A stretch of 64,000 bases of DNA from Blastocatellia bacterium (GCA_016789265.1 JAEUQK010000001.1:1-64000); one strand, 5' to 3'. Counted from the stretch's first letter, positions 51,468 through 60,611 are shown. Translations and numbers: made by a program. The notes: generated from the letters alone by a model not told the origin.

Positions 51468-51620
51468 CACAGCGGGAGCGGCGTTCCTGCTCCCGAAACA
51501 TCGAAAGTAGGACGAGTCGATCGTCCGGAGATCTTCAGGAGCGGTTACGACCGGGATATTGGAAGCCCGACGTAGCGGCTCCTTTTACTTTTGATGTTTG
51601 ACAACTGAATAGCCGTATTT

Positions 51621-51708
51621 ACAGTGGTCAGTGGCCGGTGGTCAGTGGACAGGAACATTGCATGTCTTGCCGGTCACTGGCCACTGTCCACCGATCACTG
51701 ACCACCGC
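51621..51708. repeat. GTCAGTGG/CCACTGAC palindromic repeat cluster
   Basis: Left arm ACAGTGGTCAGTGGCCGGTG and onward; right arm ends ATCACTGACCACCG. The two are imperfect inverted copies about 20 bases apart, built from a repeated GTCAGTGG word. REP- or MITE-like; it lies directly before the tRNA-Arg gene. Confidence 0.6.
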
Positions 51709-51712
51709 TAAC

Positions 51713-51791
51713 GGGGACGTAGCTCAATCGGAATTAGAGCAGCTGAATACGAATCAGCAGGCTGTAGGTTCGAATCCTTCCGTCTTCGCCA
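51713..51791 (+). tRNA. tRNA-Arg (ACG)
   Basis: 79 bases with CCA. Acceptor GGGGACG/CGTCTTC (two G-T pairs), D stem GCTC/GAGC with a large loop, anticodon stem GCTGA/TCAGC with loop ATACGAA (anticodon ACG), variable AGGCT, T stem GTAGG/CCTTC with one T-T mismatch and loop TTCGAAT. The mismatch is the only flaw. Confidence 0.87.
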
Positions 51792-52080
51792 AATTCTTAA
51801 ATTCGCGGATAGATGAAAAGTTCGGAACGTCCGGAATCTAATTCTGGTATTCGCGGGTTCGAATTTCAATCGGTCAGTTAGTTGCCATAAAAGAGCGGTG
51901 CGTGTAAGCACATCGAGGAAGTCATGCGCGCTCAGTCAGATGGGGTCGAGATCGTCGCCGAACTAATGCAGGTCATCAGCGTCGAGGGGTAAAAATGTCC
52001 ATCAAACTGCAGTTTGATGCTTCTTCGGATGCGTCAACAAACCGAAGTTTGTTGGACCAACGCCGGTGACGGTCCTAAAT
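51792..52080. other. Non-coding stretch after tRNA-Arg
   Basis: No gene supported. Contains a short inverted repeat (ATCAAACTGCAGTTTGAT at about 52001) and a second one (AACAAACC...AAGTTTGTTG at about 52037). Confidence 0.4.
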
Positions 52081-52154
52081 GCACCATTCATCAGGAGGAC
52101 AGGCCTCTGCCGTCCATGCAGATCACGCCGGGTCGATTCCGGTACAGTGCTCTA
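52081..52154 (+). pseudogene. tRNA-like sequence (decayed tRNA?)
   Basis: 74 bases fold in part as a tRNA: acceptor GCACCAT/ACAGTGC (5 of 7 pairs), anticodon stem TCTGC/GCAGA with a 7-base loop CGTCCAT, T stem GCCGG/CCGGT with loop GTCGATT, and CTA where CCA is expected. But the loop lacks T33, T54 is G, and no D stem forms. It is probably a relic or a chance similarity. Confidence 0.35.
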
Positions 52155-52162
52155 CAAGTAGT

Positions 52163-53047
52163 TCAACGGCCGATGCGCCACATTTCGTATTTGTCCGAGT
52201 AGGTCAACCGTCCGGGATGGGAGAAAGCAGCATTCGCAAGAGGGTTGCAGAGGCCGAGCGAAGCTCCCGGCACGCCGCCTCTCAGGCTAGGTGCAAATCT
52301 GCTGTCATCCGGTACGCCGCTGTGTGCCCGGCTTTGGTAGTTCACTCCTCCACTCTGATCGACCTTTTCAAGAAGCCGGCTTGCCGCATTCCAACGGAAG
52401 TGTGCCCGCCAGATCACGTTCCAATACATATGCTTTATGAAGTGGTAATGGCCTTGCGGATCCATCGCCGTGAGCAGCGTAATGAACGCCGCACGCGATT
52501 CGAGAGATCGGAGATAATTGTCGCGAGGAGGATTAAATTTCGTGTTGGGCAGTGAGATATCAAATTCGCGCGAGGGCGCATCACTATGTATCACGATGAC
52601 CTCAAGCGGCCCGCGCTGTGGAATCGCCATTCCCGGAGTAAACGCCAACGTTCGGTCGGTGCTAAACGCACCGCCCGGGCTGCTTGTCGGAAGCTCGGGA
52701 TCGTAGAAGGGCCGCTGGTTCGGGCCGCAATCCAAACAAAGCTGCTGGGTACGGGCTGGCGGACGGTCCATTGCGGCAAAGATGGAGCCGTCGGAATTCG
52801 TCACTCCTCGGTAGTCGGCCCACTCGGTCGTTGAGTGCTTCAACTGGACGAACCCTACCTTCCAACCCGATACACTTTCTCCAGGAGAGCCGTCCAAGGC
52901 AAACTGCCCCGTGAATCCTGCAGAAAGATCGAGTTCAAGTTTGACCGCACCTCGAATTCCCGGGGTCGGCTGGCGCACGATGCGGATCTCGATACTCGCT
53001 CCCGGATCGGCCCTCATCCAACAATGATCAGCTGCAATGCGTGCCAT
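52163..53047 (-). CDS. Protein of unknown function
   Basis: Protein of 294 residues without a signal peptide; not recognised. It is beta-rich in the first 200 residues (IEIRIVRQPTPGIRGAVKLE, GWKVGFVQLKHSTTEWADYR, EVIVIHSDAPSREFD) and then has an aromatic-rich helical part (HYHFIKHMYWNVIWRAHFRW). Two cysteines lie in CLDCGP. Codon use looks ordinary for the flanks. No neighbour on the same strand suggests a pathway. Confidence 0.65.
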   Translation of the reverse strand: MARIAADHCWMRADPGASIEIRIVRQPTPGIRGAVKLELDLSAGFTGQFALDGSPGESVSGWKVGFVQLKHSTTEWADYRGVTNSDGSIFAAMDRPPARTQQLCLDCGPNQRPFYDPELPTSSPGGAFSTDRTLAFTPGMAIPQRGPLEVIVIHSDAPSREFDISLPNTKFNPPRDNYLRSLESRAAFITLLTAMDPQGHYHFIKHMYWNVIWRAHFRWNAASRLLEKVDQSGGVNYQSRAHSGVPDDSRFAPSLRGGVPGASLGLCNPLANAAFSHPGRLTYSDKYEMWRIGR

Positions 53048-53121
53048 AAGACCTTTTGGCTGGAATGTTAGCGCGGATCGACCGGAAGTTAAACAGATCT
53101 TTTAAATCCATGCAAAAGTCC

Positions 53122-53676
53122 TTAGGTCACCTTCATCTCTGCCTGACGTTTGACCGCGGGCAGAAGCAAGAGTCTTATGGTAATGATGCCAAACTTAGCC
53201 CAGCGCCAGTATCTTAGGAATTTTTTCCTTGCTTCGGTATCCGTGGCGACTGCTCGGACCTCGTGAGCAAAAAGCGTGACGTTCGGTTCGATCTCTTTTG
53301 CTTCGAGAGTCCAGGCGATCTTGACCTGGTCGGGTTCGTTGTATGCCGCGAATTCAGCGGCGGATATCGGAGTGAATTTCACGTCGCCGAGCCAGGGTTG
53401 GCAAACGGCCCCGCATGAAAGCAGTTTGCCGGGGACTTCGACAAGCATTCCCCAGCCGATATCGCGGGTTTCTTTTACCAGGCCGATCTTGCGTCTTTTC
53501 TCTACCGTTCCTCTCAAGATGAGCTTGCGGGCATTGATTATCAGCCGGATCAGCCAAATAGACTGCATATCGAATTCGTATGCGGTCTGCATCACGAGTT
53601 CCGGCGGAGCGTTTACCTTTCGTTCAAATCGTTCTACGGTATCAGGCTCTGGAATGAACTCGTCGAGATAGCTCAT
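53122..53676 (-). CDS. SRPBCC-like (START/polyketide cyclase fold) protein
   Basis: Protein of 184 residues. FERKVNAPPELVMQTAYEFDM at the start, strands such as LVKETRDIGWGMLVEVPG and a long C-terminal helix suggest an SRPBCC ligand-binding fold. The C-terminal basic/hydrophobic stretch (FGIITIRLLLLPAVKRQAEM) could associate with the membrane. Ligand unknown. Fold assignment is moderate. Confidence 0.6.
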   Translation of the reverse strand: MSYLDEFIPEPDTVERFERKVNAPPELVMQTAYEFDMQSIWLIRLIINARKLILRGTVEKRRKIGLVKETRDIGWGMLVEVPGKLLSCGAVCQPWLGDVKFTPISAAEFAAYNEPDQVKIAWTLEAKEIEPNVTLFAHEVRAVATDTEARKKFLRYWRWAKFGIITIRLLLLPAVKRQAEMKVT

Positions 53677-53885
53677 ACTTTCTATTTTCCATCGATGGAC
53701 GGCTTTAGATCAGTCAAATGAATTGCGGTCGAGAAGACTTCTTTTTAAAATGACACCGTTACCGGAGATAATTGACACGCTCGACGGCATCCCGATCAAC
53801 TCTGGATACACTTGTCGTTTCCGGCGAATGTAAAGACAATATCTGTGTTTTTACTGATCATACCGAATCTAAGCTAACACATAAC

Positions 53886-54296
53886 TCAGTTAGCCTTGCC
53901 AACGCCGCCGAGCTTTGCACCGAGCCAGGTCATGGGAAGGTAAGCGAAGACGAGATCGACGACCTTGAACCAGAGCGGAGCTGGGATCATCACGTTTGCG
54001 ATAATACCGGCCAATAGAAACCAACAGCCCATTCCGATCGCTATCTTTGACTTGTGGCTGGCGGCGATGAGCATCGCTATAAACGTTCCGACGAGCGGCC
54101 CCGCCGCGTGCCCGATAATGGGAAAAATGAAGTTCTTCCAGCCGAACAAATGGATCGTTTCGGCAAGCCGTTGCATCGAAGATATATCCGCGCCTTCCGG
54201 AAGAGGAAACACCGAGTAACCGAGAGTGACCAAGCCAAGATTAACGATCCCGCCGATCAGGATACCGGCGAGCACAGAAAGGATGTTTCGCAACAT
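53886..54296 (-). CDS. Small integral membrane protein, four TM segments
   Basis: Protein of 136 residues from ATG 54296; an upstream ATG at 54356 is less likely. Hydrophobic segments at about 5-27 (ILSVLAGILIGGIVNLGLVTLGY), 55-78 (FPIIGHAAGPLVGTFIAMLIA), 84-104 (AIGMGCWFLLAGIIANVM) and 108-126. Resembles unannotated four-TM proteins common in Bacteroidota and Acidobacteriota. Function unknown. Confidence 0.75.
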   Translation of the reverse strand: MLRNILSVLAGILIGGIVNLGLVTLGYSVFPLPEGADISSMQRLAETIHLFGWKNFIFPIIGHAAGPLVGTFIAMLIAASHKSKIAIGMGCWFLLAGIIANVMIPAPLWFKVVDLVFAYLPMTWLGAKLGGVGKAN

Positions 54297-54523
54297 AATA
54301 CCAGTTTGCAGAGTCAGATATGTGGTTCCTAAAGGACTTATAATGCCAAGCTGCATTTAACACAAGGGTTGAAGCTTCGATCGATCAAGGTCGGGTCCAT
54401 TGTTTCCGTGCGATCTATCGTCAATATTGAGTCTGACATTTTCGTTACATACAAGATATTGTGCTTGCCTTAAAATCGGTTTTGATATTACATTTATTTT
54501 AGAATTAAAGGAGGAGAAGGGTT

Positions 54524-55093
54524 TTGCTTACAGGACGGGTCTTACTTTTGAACTTTTCGTATGAGCCGCTCGGCACAGTCGGTGTCGCCCGAGCGGTTTG
54601 CCTGTGGTTTCGCGGCGCGGTCTTTATCGAAGAACACGACGGCGAAAACGTCCTTCGTTCACCTTCGACCATTTTCAAAGTCCCGTCCGTGATCCGCTTG
54701 CGTCATTACATAAACGTTCGCCGAAACCGACGCGAAACGACGATGAAACGGGCCAGGGTCTATATTCGTGACCGCTACCGCTGCCAGTATTGCGGCGAGC
54801 ATCGCCACGCCAAGGACCTCACGCTTGACCACATCTTACCTCGTGCTCAGGGCGGTGAGAGCACGCCGGCGAACCTTGTGACCGCATGTGTGAAATGCAA
54901 CCAGCGAAAAGGCAACCGCACGCCGGAACAGGCCCGCATGCCGCTGCTGACGTCGCAAAAACTATTGCGTCTTGGCCTGGATCATGTGCTTCTTTGCCAC
55001 TATGCCGAATCTCGTCCGGAATGGAAGAAGTATCTATTCATGGACAATTCGCACGAAGACGAAATGGAAGAATTCATTCAGGTCGCCGCCTGA
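54524..55093 (+). CDS. HNH endonuclease family protein
   Basis: Protein of 189 residues. Start is a TTG at 54524, supported by AAAGGAGGAG just upstream. Residues 1-75 are the extension common in this family (VLLLNFSYEPLGTVGVARAV). The HNH module has CQYCG, DLTLDHILPRAQGG and ACVKCNQRKGNRTPEQA, giving the two Zn CxxC pairs and the central DH. Such stand-alone proteins are widespread on bacterial chromosomes; the biological target is unknown. A strong terminator follows. Confidence 0.9.
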   Translation: MLTGRVLLLNFSYEPLGTVGVARAVCLWFRGAVFIEEHDGENVLRSPSTIFKVPSVIRLRHYINVRRNRRETTMKRARVYIRDRYRCQYCGEHRHAKDLTLDHILPRAQGGESTPANLVTACVKCNQRKGNRTPEQARMPLLTSQKLLRLGLDHVLLCHYAESRPEWKKYLFMDNSHEDEMEEFIQVAA

Positions 55094-55118
55094 TACATTG
55101 ACAGATCGCGATTCGTAG

Positions 55119-55153
55119 AAACGGCCGGTCCTGCACCGGCCGTTTTCTTTTCT
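55119..55153 (+). terminator. Rho-independent terminator after the HNH gene
   Basis: AAACGGCCGG, loop, CCGGCCGTTTTCTTTT: an eight-base GC-rich stem with a T-rich tail, 26 bases after the stop codon. Confidence 0.9.
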
Positions 55154-55352
55154 TCTGACACGGCTCTTCGGTTGTCGAAATGAGAGGGCATATCGAACAC
55201 GAAGCATTAACGGCGCCGGATCGTCAGAAAAACCGACGCGATCCCCGTTTCCCTTTCAGAAGCTGACCGCGATCGATACGAATACTCAGTTGGAGGATAA
55301 GGCCTCGGATCAGTTGATCAAGTACCCTTGCCCATCGCTTAAGCTTGGGATC

Positions 55353-55381
55353 TTGAGAATTATTTTGAAATTAATTAATAT
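55353..55381 (+). promoter_or_regulatory. Sigma-70-type promoter
   Basis: TTGAGA at 55353, 17-base spacer, TAATAT at 55376. Placed 115 bases before the gene at 55496, with a terminator-like hairpin in between. Confidence 0.65.
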
Positions 55382-55396
55382 AGGGCTTCGAACATC

Positions 55397-55446
55397 AGAC
55401 AGACTGATTCGGGCCAATGCGGCCGGTTTCATTCTGTCTTTTTTAT
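55397..55446 (+). terminator. Leader hairpin with T run: attenuator or end of a small RNA
   Basis: AGACAGA pairs with TCTGTCT, with further pairing inside (GGCC around AATGC), followed by TTTTTTATTT. Coming 16 bases after the predicted -10, it would end transcription in a leader of about 60 bases unless antitermination occurs. Confidence 0.6.
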
Positions 55447-55495
55447 TTGCATAAGACTCGGCCTGAATAGGCCGCTGATGAATTGGAGTTATAAC

Positions 55496-55957
55496 ATGTG
55501 TGCTAAATACAAAAATGTTGACGAGATCTATGATCTGCTAAGGTCGTTCGAGGATGGAAGCGTTGCGCGTGATGTTTGGAAACATGCCGAACATCTCGTA
55601 GTCGCTCTCTGTTATTCGGAGGAACACGACCTCGAAACCGCTACCCAAAAGATGCGAGATGGGATCTTCGATCTGCTGAGAAACGGCTTCGGCGTTGACC
55701 TGACAAAAGAGATGCCCTATCACGAAACCCTTACCGTTTTTTGGATGCGGACCGTGTATGCCTATTCGCTTATGATGAAGGACGCGTCGCTGCTTGAGAA
55801 GGCGAACGGGATAGTTGACCTGTTCGATAAAGATTATCCCCTTCGTTTCTACTCTAGGGAGCTGCTTTTTTCTGATCGGGCTCGGACAGAATTCGTCGAG
55901 CCCGACCTTGGTTTTGAGGAGTTTTTTGAGCCGGTCCTAACCGGGGCCGCATCATGA
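55496..55957 (+). CDS. Conserved-looking protein of unknown function
   Basis: Protein of 153 residues from ATG 55496 (TTGGAG upstream). Helical; WKHAEHLVVALCYSEEHDLETATQKMRDGI and KEMPYHETLTVFWMRTVYAY are its most distinctive parts, with His residues (HAEH, YHET) that could bind a ligand or metal. I have a sense of having seen the HAEHL...HETLT pattern in small proteins of several phyla but can name no function. Behind its own promoter and a terminator-like leader. Confidence 0.72.
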   Translation: MCAKYKNVDEIYDLLRSFEDGSVARDVWKHAEHLVVALCYSEEHDLETATQKMRDGIFDLLRNGFGVDLTKEMPYHETLTVFWMRTVYAYSLMMKDASLLEKANGIVDLFDKDYPLRFYSRELLFSDRARTEFVEPDLGFEEFFEPVLTGAAS

Positions 55958-56236
55958 TCGGCACACTCAACCTAATGTCCCGATGTAACTGCACTTTGGA
56001 GGAATCAACTACAGTCAGATCTCTTCATCATTAAACTCACTCGTGCTCAAACCAGCGCGTCCGGACGATTAAGAACCACTTATCGAAAAACAATTTTGAA
56101 GCTGCCGCAGTTTGCGGAGCTTCAAATGGCCGGCTGACTAATGCATGTCTCTTATTATCGGATGATCACAAGTGTCATATTTCCGGACTCCGTACTTGAG
56201 GTATTGTGTTTGAGTCAAGTTCTATTCGGCCGCCCA

Positions 56237-56743
56237 CTACACAAGATCGGGAAGCCCGGTCAAATGGCTGCAAAGCAGCGAGGGCAGCTTTGGGTCTGAT
56301 CTTATGTCCGAAAAGTACTCGGTGCACAGATCTCGATAAAAATAGTTCAAGATATGTATCGTGTACCACATCTTGCTCTTTGGTGTCAGGGCATTAGTAC
56401 CATCGGACTCGCTGACCATTCCGTCAACGACACAATAGCCGCTTACTTTTTGCAGCCATTTTACGGCCGCCCATGTCTTTCCGCCGAAATCGCCATCCGG
56501 TACGAGCATTTCGGGAATCTTTTTGAACGGAGCGGGGTCTTTGACCACACCCATTATTATGTCTGAGGTAATGATATTACGTGCCTCTTCGATTATCCGG
56601 TTCAAAAAGAATTGGATCAAAAGAACATCCTCTCGCTTATTTCGACAACCATATCCAACGCTGCTCGAAACTGCCCAAAAGAACGGTTCCCCGTGCAGCA
56701 AAAGCTTAAATATATCCGACTGGATACTCTCTCTATGTGCCAT
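56237..56743 (-). CDS. Peptidoglycan-binding-like protein, paralogue of 4060-4491
   Basis: Protein of 168 residues. The middle, EDVLLIQFFLNRII ... LVPDGDFGGKTWAAVKWLQKVSG ... VVDGMVSE, fits the PG-binding domain pattern (LQxxL, DGxFGxxTxxAVxxFQ, DGxV) better than its paralogue at 4060 does. N-terminal PFFWAVSSSVG and C-terminal DPKLPSLLCSHL correspond to PFYNVDAAVG and DPTVHATLRKSL there. No signal peptide. The preceding 200 bases to the divergent sigma-factor gene hold no other gene. Role unknown. Confidence 0.7.
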   Translation of the reverse strand: MAHRESIQSDIFKLLLHGEPFFWAVSSSVGYGCRNKREDVLLIQFFLNRIIEEARNIITSDIIMGVVKDPAPFKKIPEMLVPDGDFGGKTWAAVKWLQKVSGYCVVDGMVSESDGTNALTPKSKMWYTIHILNYFYRDLCTEYFSDIRSDPKLPSLLCSHLTGLPDLV

Positions 56744-56946
56744 CTTTGTCTCTCCTTTGCATTTTCAGAGAGAAACGTTTCTCATTTTCAATCACCGCCG
56801 GGCCCCTGTGATCCCCAGCTTGGTACCTGCAAAGAAATGCGTTCAAAACGGCGAGAATCTATCACCAATTAACAATTTTTCTTGAATTTTTCGAGGTGTG
56901 TTAAATTTGTACGATCTTAAGTTCAGCTGCCTGAGCCGTAAACCAA

Positions 56947-57516
56947 ATGCCTGTCGCAGATCCACAAGAAGTAACCCAGATGCTTAAACGTTGGAGCGAT
57001 GGTGACGCCGAAGCCCTTGAGCAGCTAACACCTATCATCTACAGCGAACTCCATAAGATCGCTCGCCGTTATATGGGCCGGGAACGTGCCGGCCATACAC
57101 TCCAGACCACCGCCCTGGTAAACGAAGCCTACATCAGGCTGATCGATTGGAAGAACGCCAAGTTTGAGAATCGCGCCCATTTTTTTGGGGTCTCCGCCCA
57201 GCTAATGCGACGGATACTGGTCGATTTCGCGCGTAAACGCCCAAAGAGCAAAAACACGCCTTTCTATAAAGTATCGCTTGAAGAGGCCGCAGTGATCACC
57301 GACGAAAAAGATGATGACCTCGTCGCACTCGACGAAGCGCTGAACGAACTTGCACAGTTTGACGAACGAAAGGCAAAGATCGTTGAACTCAAGTTTTTCG
57401 GAGGCCTTAAGACCGACGAGATCGCTCAAGTCATCGGCGTTGCGGAGATCACCGTACTTCGCGAGTGGCAAAAGGCAAAGGCTTGGCTATACCTGAATCT
57501 TAATAAGGCCGATTAA
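56947..57516 (+). CDS. ECF-type RNA polymerase sigma factor
   Basis: Protein of 189 residues of the ECF subfamily often found with Ser/Thr kinases in Acidobacteriota and Planctomycetota. Region 2 is LTPIIYSELHKIARRYMGRERAGHTLQTTALVNEAYIRLI ... FFGVSAQLMRRILVDFARKR. Region 4 is KAKIVELKFFGGLKTDEIAQVIGVAEITVLREWQKAKAWL. There is no anti-sigma gene; the kinase gene overlaps its stop by one base, so phosphorylation may control its activity. Confidence 0.93.
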   Translation: MPVADPQEVTQMLKRWSDGDAEALEQLTPIIYSELHKIARRYMGRERAGHTLQTTALVNEAYIRLIDWKNAKFENRAHFFGVSAQLMRRILVDFARKRPKSKNTPFYKVSLEEAAVITDEKDDDLVALDEALNELAQFDERKAKIVELKFFGGLKTDEIAQVIGVAEITVLREWQKAKAWLYLNLNKAD

Positions 57517-60398
57517 TGGACGCAAAGCGCTGGAAACAGATCGACAATCTTCTTGACGCCGCGCTCGAGGTTTCTCAGGAATTGCGAGTCGACTTTGTCA
57601 CAACCCACGCAGGCGAGGACGCCGATCTCCGCGCACAGGTACTCGAACTTCTGAAAGCCCAGGAAGACGCCGGCCACTTCCTAAATGATTCAGCAATGCA
57701 GGTTGCAGCCAAAGCGATGGCTGAGGACGAAACGGAAGTTTCAGCGTTCGCATTTATCAACAAGAAGATAGCTACCTATAAGATCGAACGCCTTCTTGGT
57801 GCAGGAGGCATGGGAGAGGTTTATCTCGCTCACGACGAAAAACTGAATAGAAAGGTCGCACTCAAGATATTGCCGGCGGAGTTCATTTCAAACGACGAAC
57901 GCGTCAAGCGATTCGAACTTGAGGCAAAGGCGATCGCGAAACTGAATCATCCGGGCATTGTTACGGTATATGACGTCGGCAATTACGAGGGTGTGAATTA
58001 CATTGCGACGGAATTCGTAGAAGGAAAGACGCTTCGCGACCTGATGGGCGGAAAGTTCAAGATACGCAACATTATCCTGAATTCGATCCAGATATGCGAC
58101 GCTCTGGCGGCCGCACATGCCGAAGGGATCATCCACCGGGATATCAAACCGGAAAACATAATGATCCGAAAGGACGGCTATGCAAAGATCCTTGATTTTG
58201 GACTGGCGAAACTTACCGACCCGGGCCAGATGACCTTGCGTGATCTTGCGGCAACTACAAAGGGTGTGATCATCGGAACTCCGGCGTATATGTCGCCCGC
58301 GCAAGTGACGGATGACAAGATAGACCAAAGAACCGATCTTTGGAGCTGCGGTGTTGTACTTTACGAATTTTTGACCGGCAAAAATCCGTTCAAGGGTGCG
58401 AACCGGCAGGAAACGTTTCAGGCCATACTTTCAAAAGATCCGGAACCATGCAGCAGTTTGAATCCTGAGGTGCCAAGTGAATTCGATCGAATACTTGGCA
58501 AGCTCCTAGAAAAGAACCCCGATAGGAGTTATTTGTCAGCGGCCGACCTCAGAGCGGACCTCACGCTTCTGCGCCGCGAAGTTGATTCGTCAACGTCATG
58601 GGAAAGCTCTGGTGCGGGTCGATTCGTCGGTTTGAAAAAGCGGGGATACGCGCTCTATATCTTTGCTGCATTTGCGGGTTTGATACTATTTGCCGCGGCC
58701 GCCGGCATATATTCATATTATTCCGGCCGGCGTGATCCGGATGCCATCGACTGGTCGGACGCCCGGAATGTTCCGTTGACCGACCTTGCAGGTACTGAAT
58801 ATTTCCCCAGTATCTCACCCGATGGAAAGGAATTTGTATATGCCGCCAGAAACGGCGAACGCTTTGACATATATGTCCAGCGGATAGGCAGCAAGAACCG
58901 TGAAAACTTGACCGCCCAATCCGATGCTGACGATACACAGCCTGTATTTTCCCCTGATGGACAATTCATAGCCTTCCGGTCTGAAAGAGTACCTAAAGGG
59001 ATCTATGTGATGCGTGCATCAGGAACCGAGGTAAGACAGATATCCGATACCGGCTATCATCCATCCTGGTCACCTGACGGAAAACAGATAGCTGTGAGTT
59101 CGTTCGGTCGCGACCAGCCAACGGTACGACCCGGCGGAAATAGCTTTCTTACCGTGATCGACGTTGCTTCCGGTGCAAAACGCGACATTGCAAAGGTCGA
59201 GGCGTCCTTCCCTGCCTGGTCTCCAAACGGATACCGGATCGCATATTGGTTTTATACTGGCACCTTTGGCCGTCGCGATATCGCTACGATACCGGCCGGG
59301 GGCGGTGAACCTGTGATAGTTGCCAAGGACTTCGCGGTCTCAAACTGGAATCCCGTTTGGTCACCTGATGGAAAGTACCTCTATTTTGTAAGCAGCAAGA
59401 CAGGTAACATGAATTTCTGGCGAGTAAGGATAAACGAGATCTCAGGCCAAGCCATGGACGAGCCGGAAGCAGTGATCATCCCATCCAAATACAGCCGACA
59501 TCTCTCTTTTTCAAGGGACGGAAAAAGAATGCTCTACGTGCAGACAAACGATACCTCGAACATTCAGGGAGTTGAGTTTGATTCATCTGCAGGTAAGACG
59601 CGCGGCTCCCCGTTTTGGATAACCCAGGGCGATCGCGAAGTATCGCGTGCCGAACTATCGGCAGATGGATCGAGGTTCGTGATGCGGATCATCAGCCGAG
59701 GACAGGACGACATCGCGACGGTTACACGCGACGGCCAGAACTGGAACGACCTGACGAACGATGAGCCCTTTGATCGTTACGTCAGATGGTCGCCGGACGG
59801 CACCCGGGTCGCGTTTGTTTCAGACCGAAATGGCGGAGGACAGGTTTGGGTCGCGAATGCTGACGGCGGCGATATGCGGCAGCTTACGTTTTCTTCAAAA
59901 GAAACCGCCGGAACGGGATTCCCCGTTTGGTCGCCGAATGGAAAACAGTTGGCCGTTTATTTCGACGGTAGTACGACGCTGCTCGATCCATCGAAAAGCG
60001 AACAAGAACAAAACGCGGAGCGCCTTCCCAAGGATCCGAGATACAGGATCGTGGCCTGGGATTGGTCTCCTGACGGGACAAAGCTGTTAGGGGTTATTGC
60101 CGAAGGAGAGAAGCGGCACATCGGCTATTACTCGCTGGACACGAAACAATACGTTGTTGTTATCGAAGATGAAGATGCGGTTCCCTCATGGCTGCCGGAC
60201 AGCAAACGATTTATTTATTCCAATGGGAACAAGATATTTCTAGCCGACATCGAATCCAAGACTCCGCGTGAGATCTTTTCAAATCCTCAGGTCGATATCC
60301 GAAGCCCATTCGTAAGCAAAGACGGAAAGCTGCTATATTTCACAGCCGCAAATGGGGAATCAGATATTTGGTTGCTGGATCTCACTGCAGAAAAATGA
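57516..60398 (+). CDS. Membrane Ser/Thr protein kinase with C-terminal PD40/TolB-like propeller
   Basis: Protein of 960 residues. Kinase domain about 88-365: LGAGGMGEVYLAH, K117 (VALKIL), HRDIKPEN (D209), DFGLAKL (D227). The APE-equivalent motif reads PAYMSPAQV, so the usual Glu (SPEQ) is Ala, which may weaken the fold or activity. One TM at about 377-400 (LYIFAAFAGLILFAAAAGIY). Outside, about ten PD40 blades (SPDGKEFVYAARNG, FSPDGQFIAFRSE, WSPDGKQIAVSS, and so on) form one or two beta-propellers that likely sense an extracytoplasmic ligand. Its ATG overlaps the sigma-factor stop by one base. Confidence 0.93.
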   Translation: MDAKRWKQIDNLLDAALEVSQELRVDFVTTHAGEDADLRAQVLELLKAQEDAGHFLNDSAMQVAAKAMAEDETEVSAFAFINKKIATYKIERLLGAGGMGEVYLAHDEKLNRKVALKILPAEFISNDERVKRFELEAKAIAKLNHPGIVTVYDVGNYEGVNYIATEFVEGKTLRDLMGGKFKIRNIILNSIQICDALAAAHAEGIIHRDIKPENIMIRKDGYAKILDFGLAKLTDPGQMTLRDLAATTKGVIIGTPAYMSPAQVTDDKIDQRTDLWSCGVVLYEFLTGKNPFKGANRQETFQAILSKDPEPCSSLNPEVPSEFDRILGKLLEKNPDRSYLSAADLRADLTLLRREVDSSTSWESSGAGRFVGLKKRGYALYIFAAFAGLILFAAAAGIYSYYSGRRDPDAIDWSDARNVPLTDLAGTEYFPSISPDGKEFVYAARNGERFDIYVQRIGSKNRENLTAQSDADDTQPVFSPDGQFIAFRSERVPKGIYVMRASGTEVRQISDTGYHPSWSPDGKQIAVSSFGRDQPTVRPGGNSFLTVIDVASGAKRDIAKVEASFPAWSPNGYRIAYWFYTGTFGRRDIATIPAGGGEPVIVAKDFAVSNWNPVWSPDGKYLYFVSSKTGNMNFWRVRINEISGQAMDEPEAVIIPSKYSRHLSFSRDGKRMLYVQTNDTSNIQGVEFDSSAGKTRGSPFWITQGDREVSRAELSADGSRFVMRIISRGQDDIATVTRDGQNWNDLTNDEPFDRYVRWSPDGTRVAFVSDRNGGGQVWVANADGGDMRQLTFSSKETAGTGFPVWSPNGKQLAVYFDGSTTLLDPSKSEQEQNAERLPKDPRYRIVAWDWSPDGTKLLGVIAEGEKRHIGYYSLDTKQYVVVIEDEDAVPSWLPDSKRFIYSNGNKIFLADIESKTPREIFSNPQVDIRSPFVSKDGKLLYFTAANGESDIWLLDLTAEK

Positions 60399-60611
60399 AA
60401 CCTTGAAGGTGCGGCTTCGTTTATCTCAATTGGAATAACAAATGGCACGCTCGAAGTTCACTCCATTCCGTCCCGCCTCCCTCAGCTGTTGTCGCAGCTA
60501 GTATTTTCTGTATTCGAAATTCGATACGACTTTGGCCATAACTACGCAGGCAGGGTCATTTTTCTTACCCGATTGGGTTATCATATCGTTTTGCATTTTT
60601 AAGCGTCGAAT

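Noticed and set aside
51638..51841. 67-codon frame over tRNA-Arg
   Set aside because: It lies across the palindromic repeat and the tRNA gene itself.
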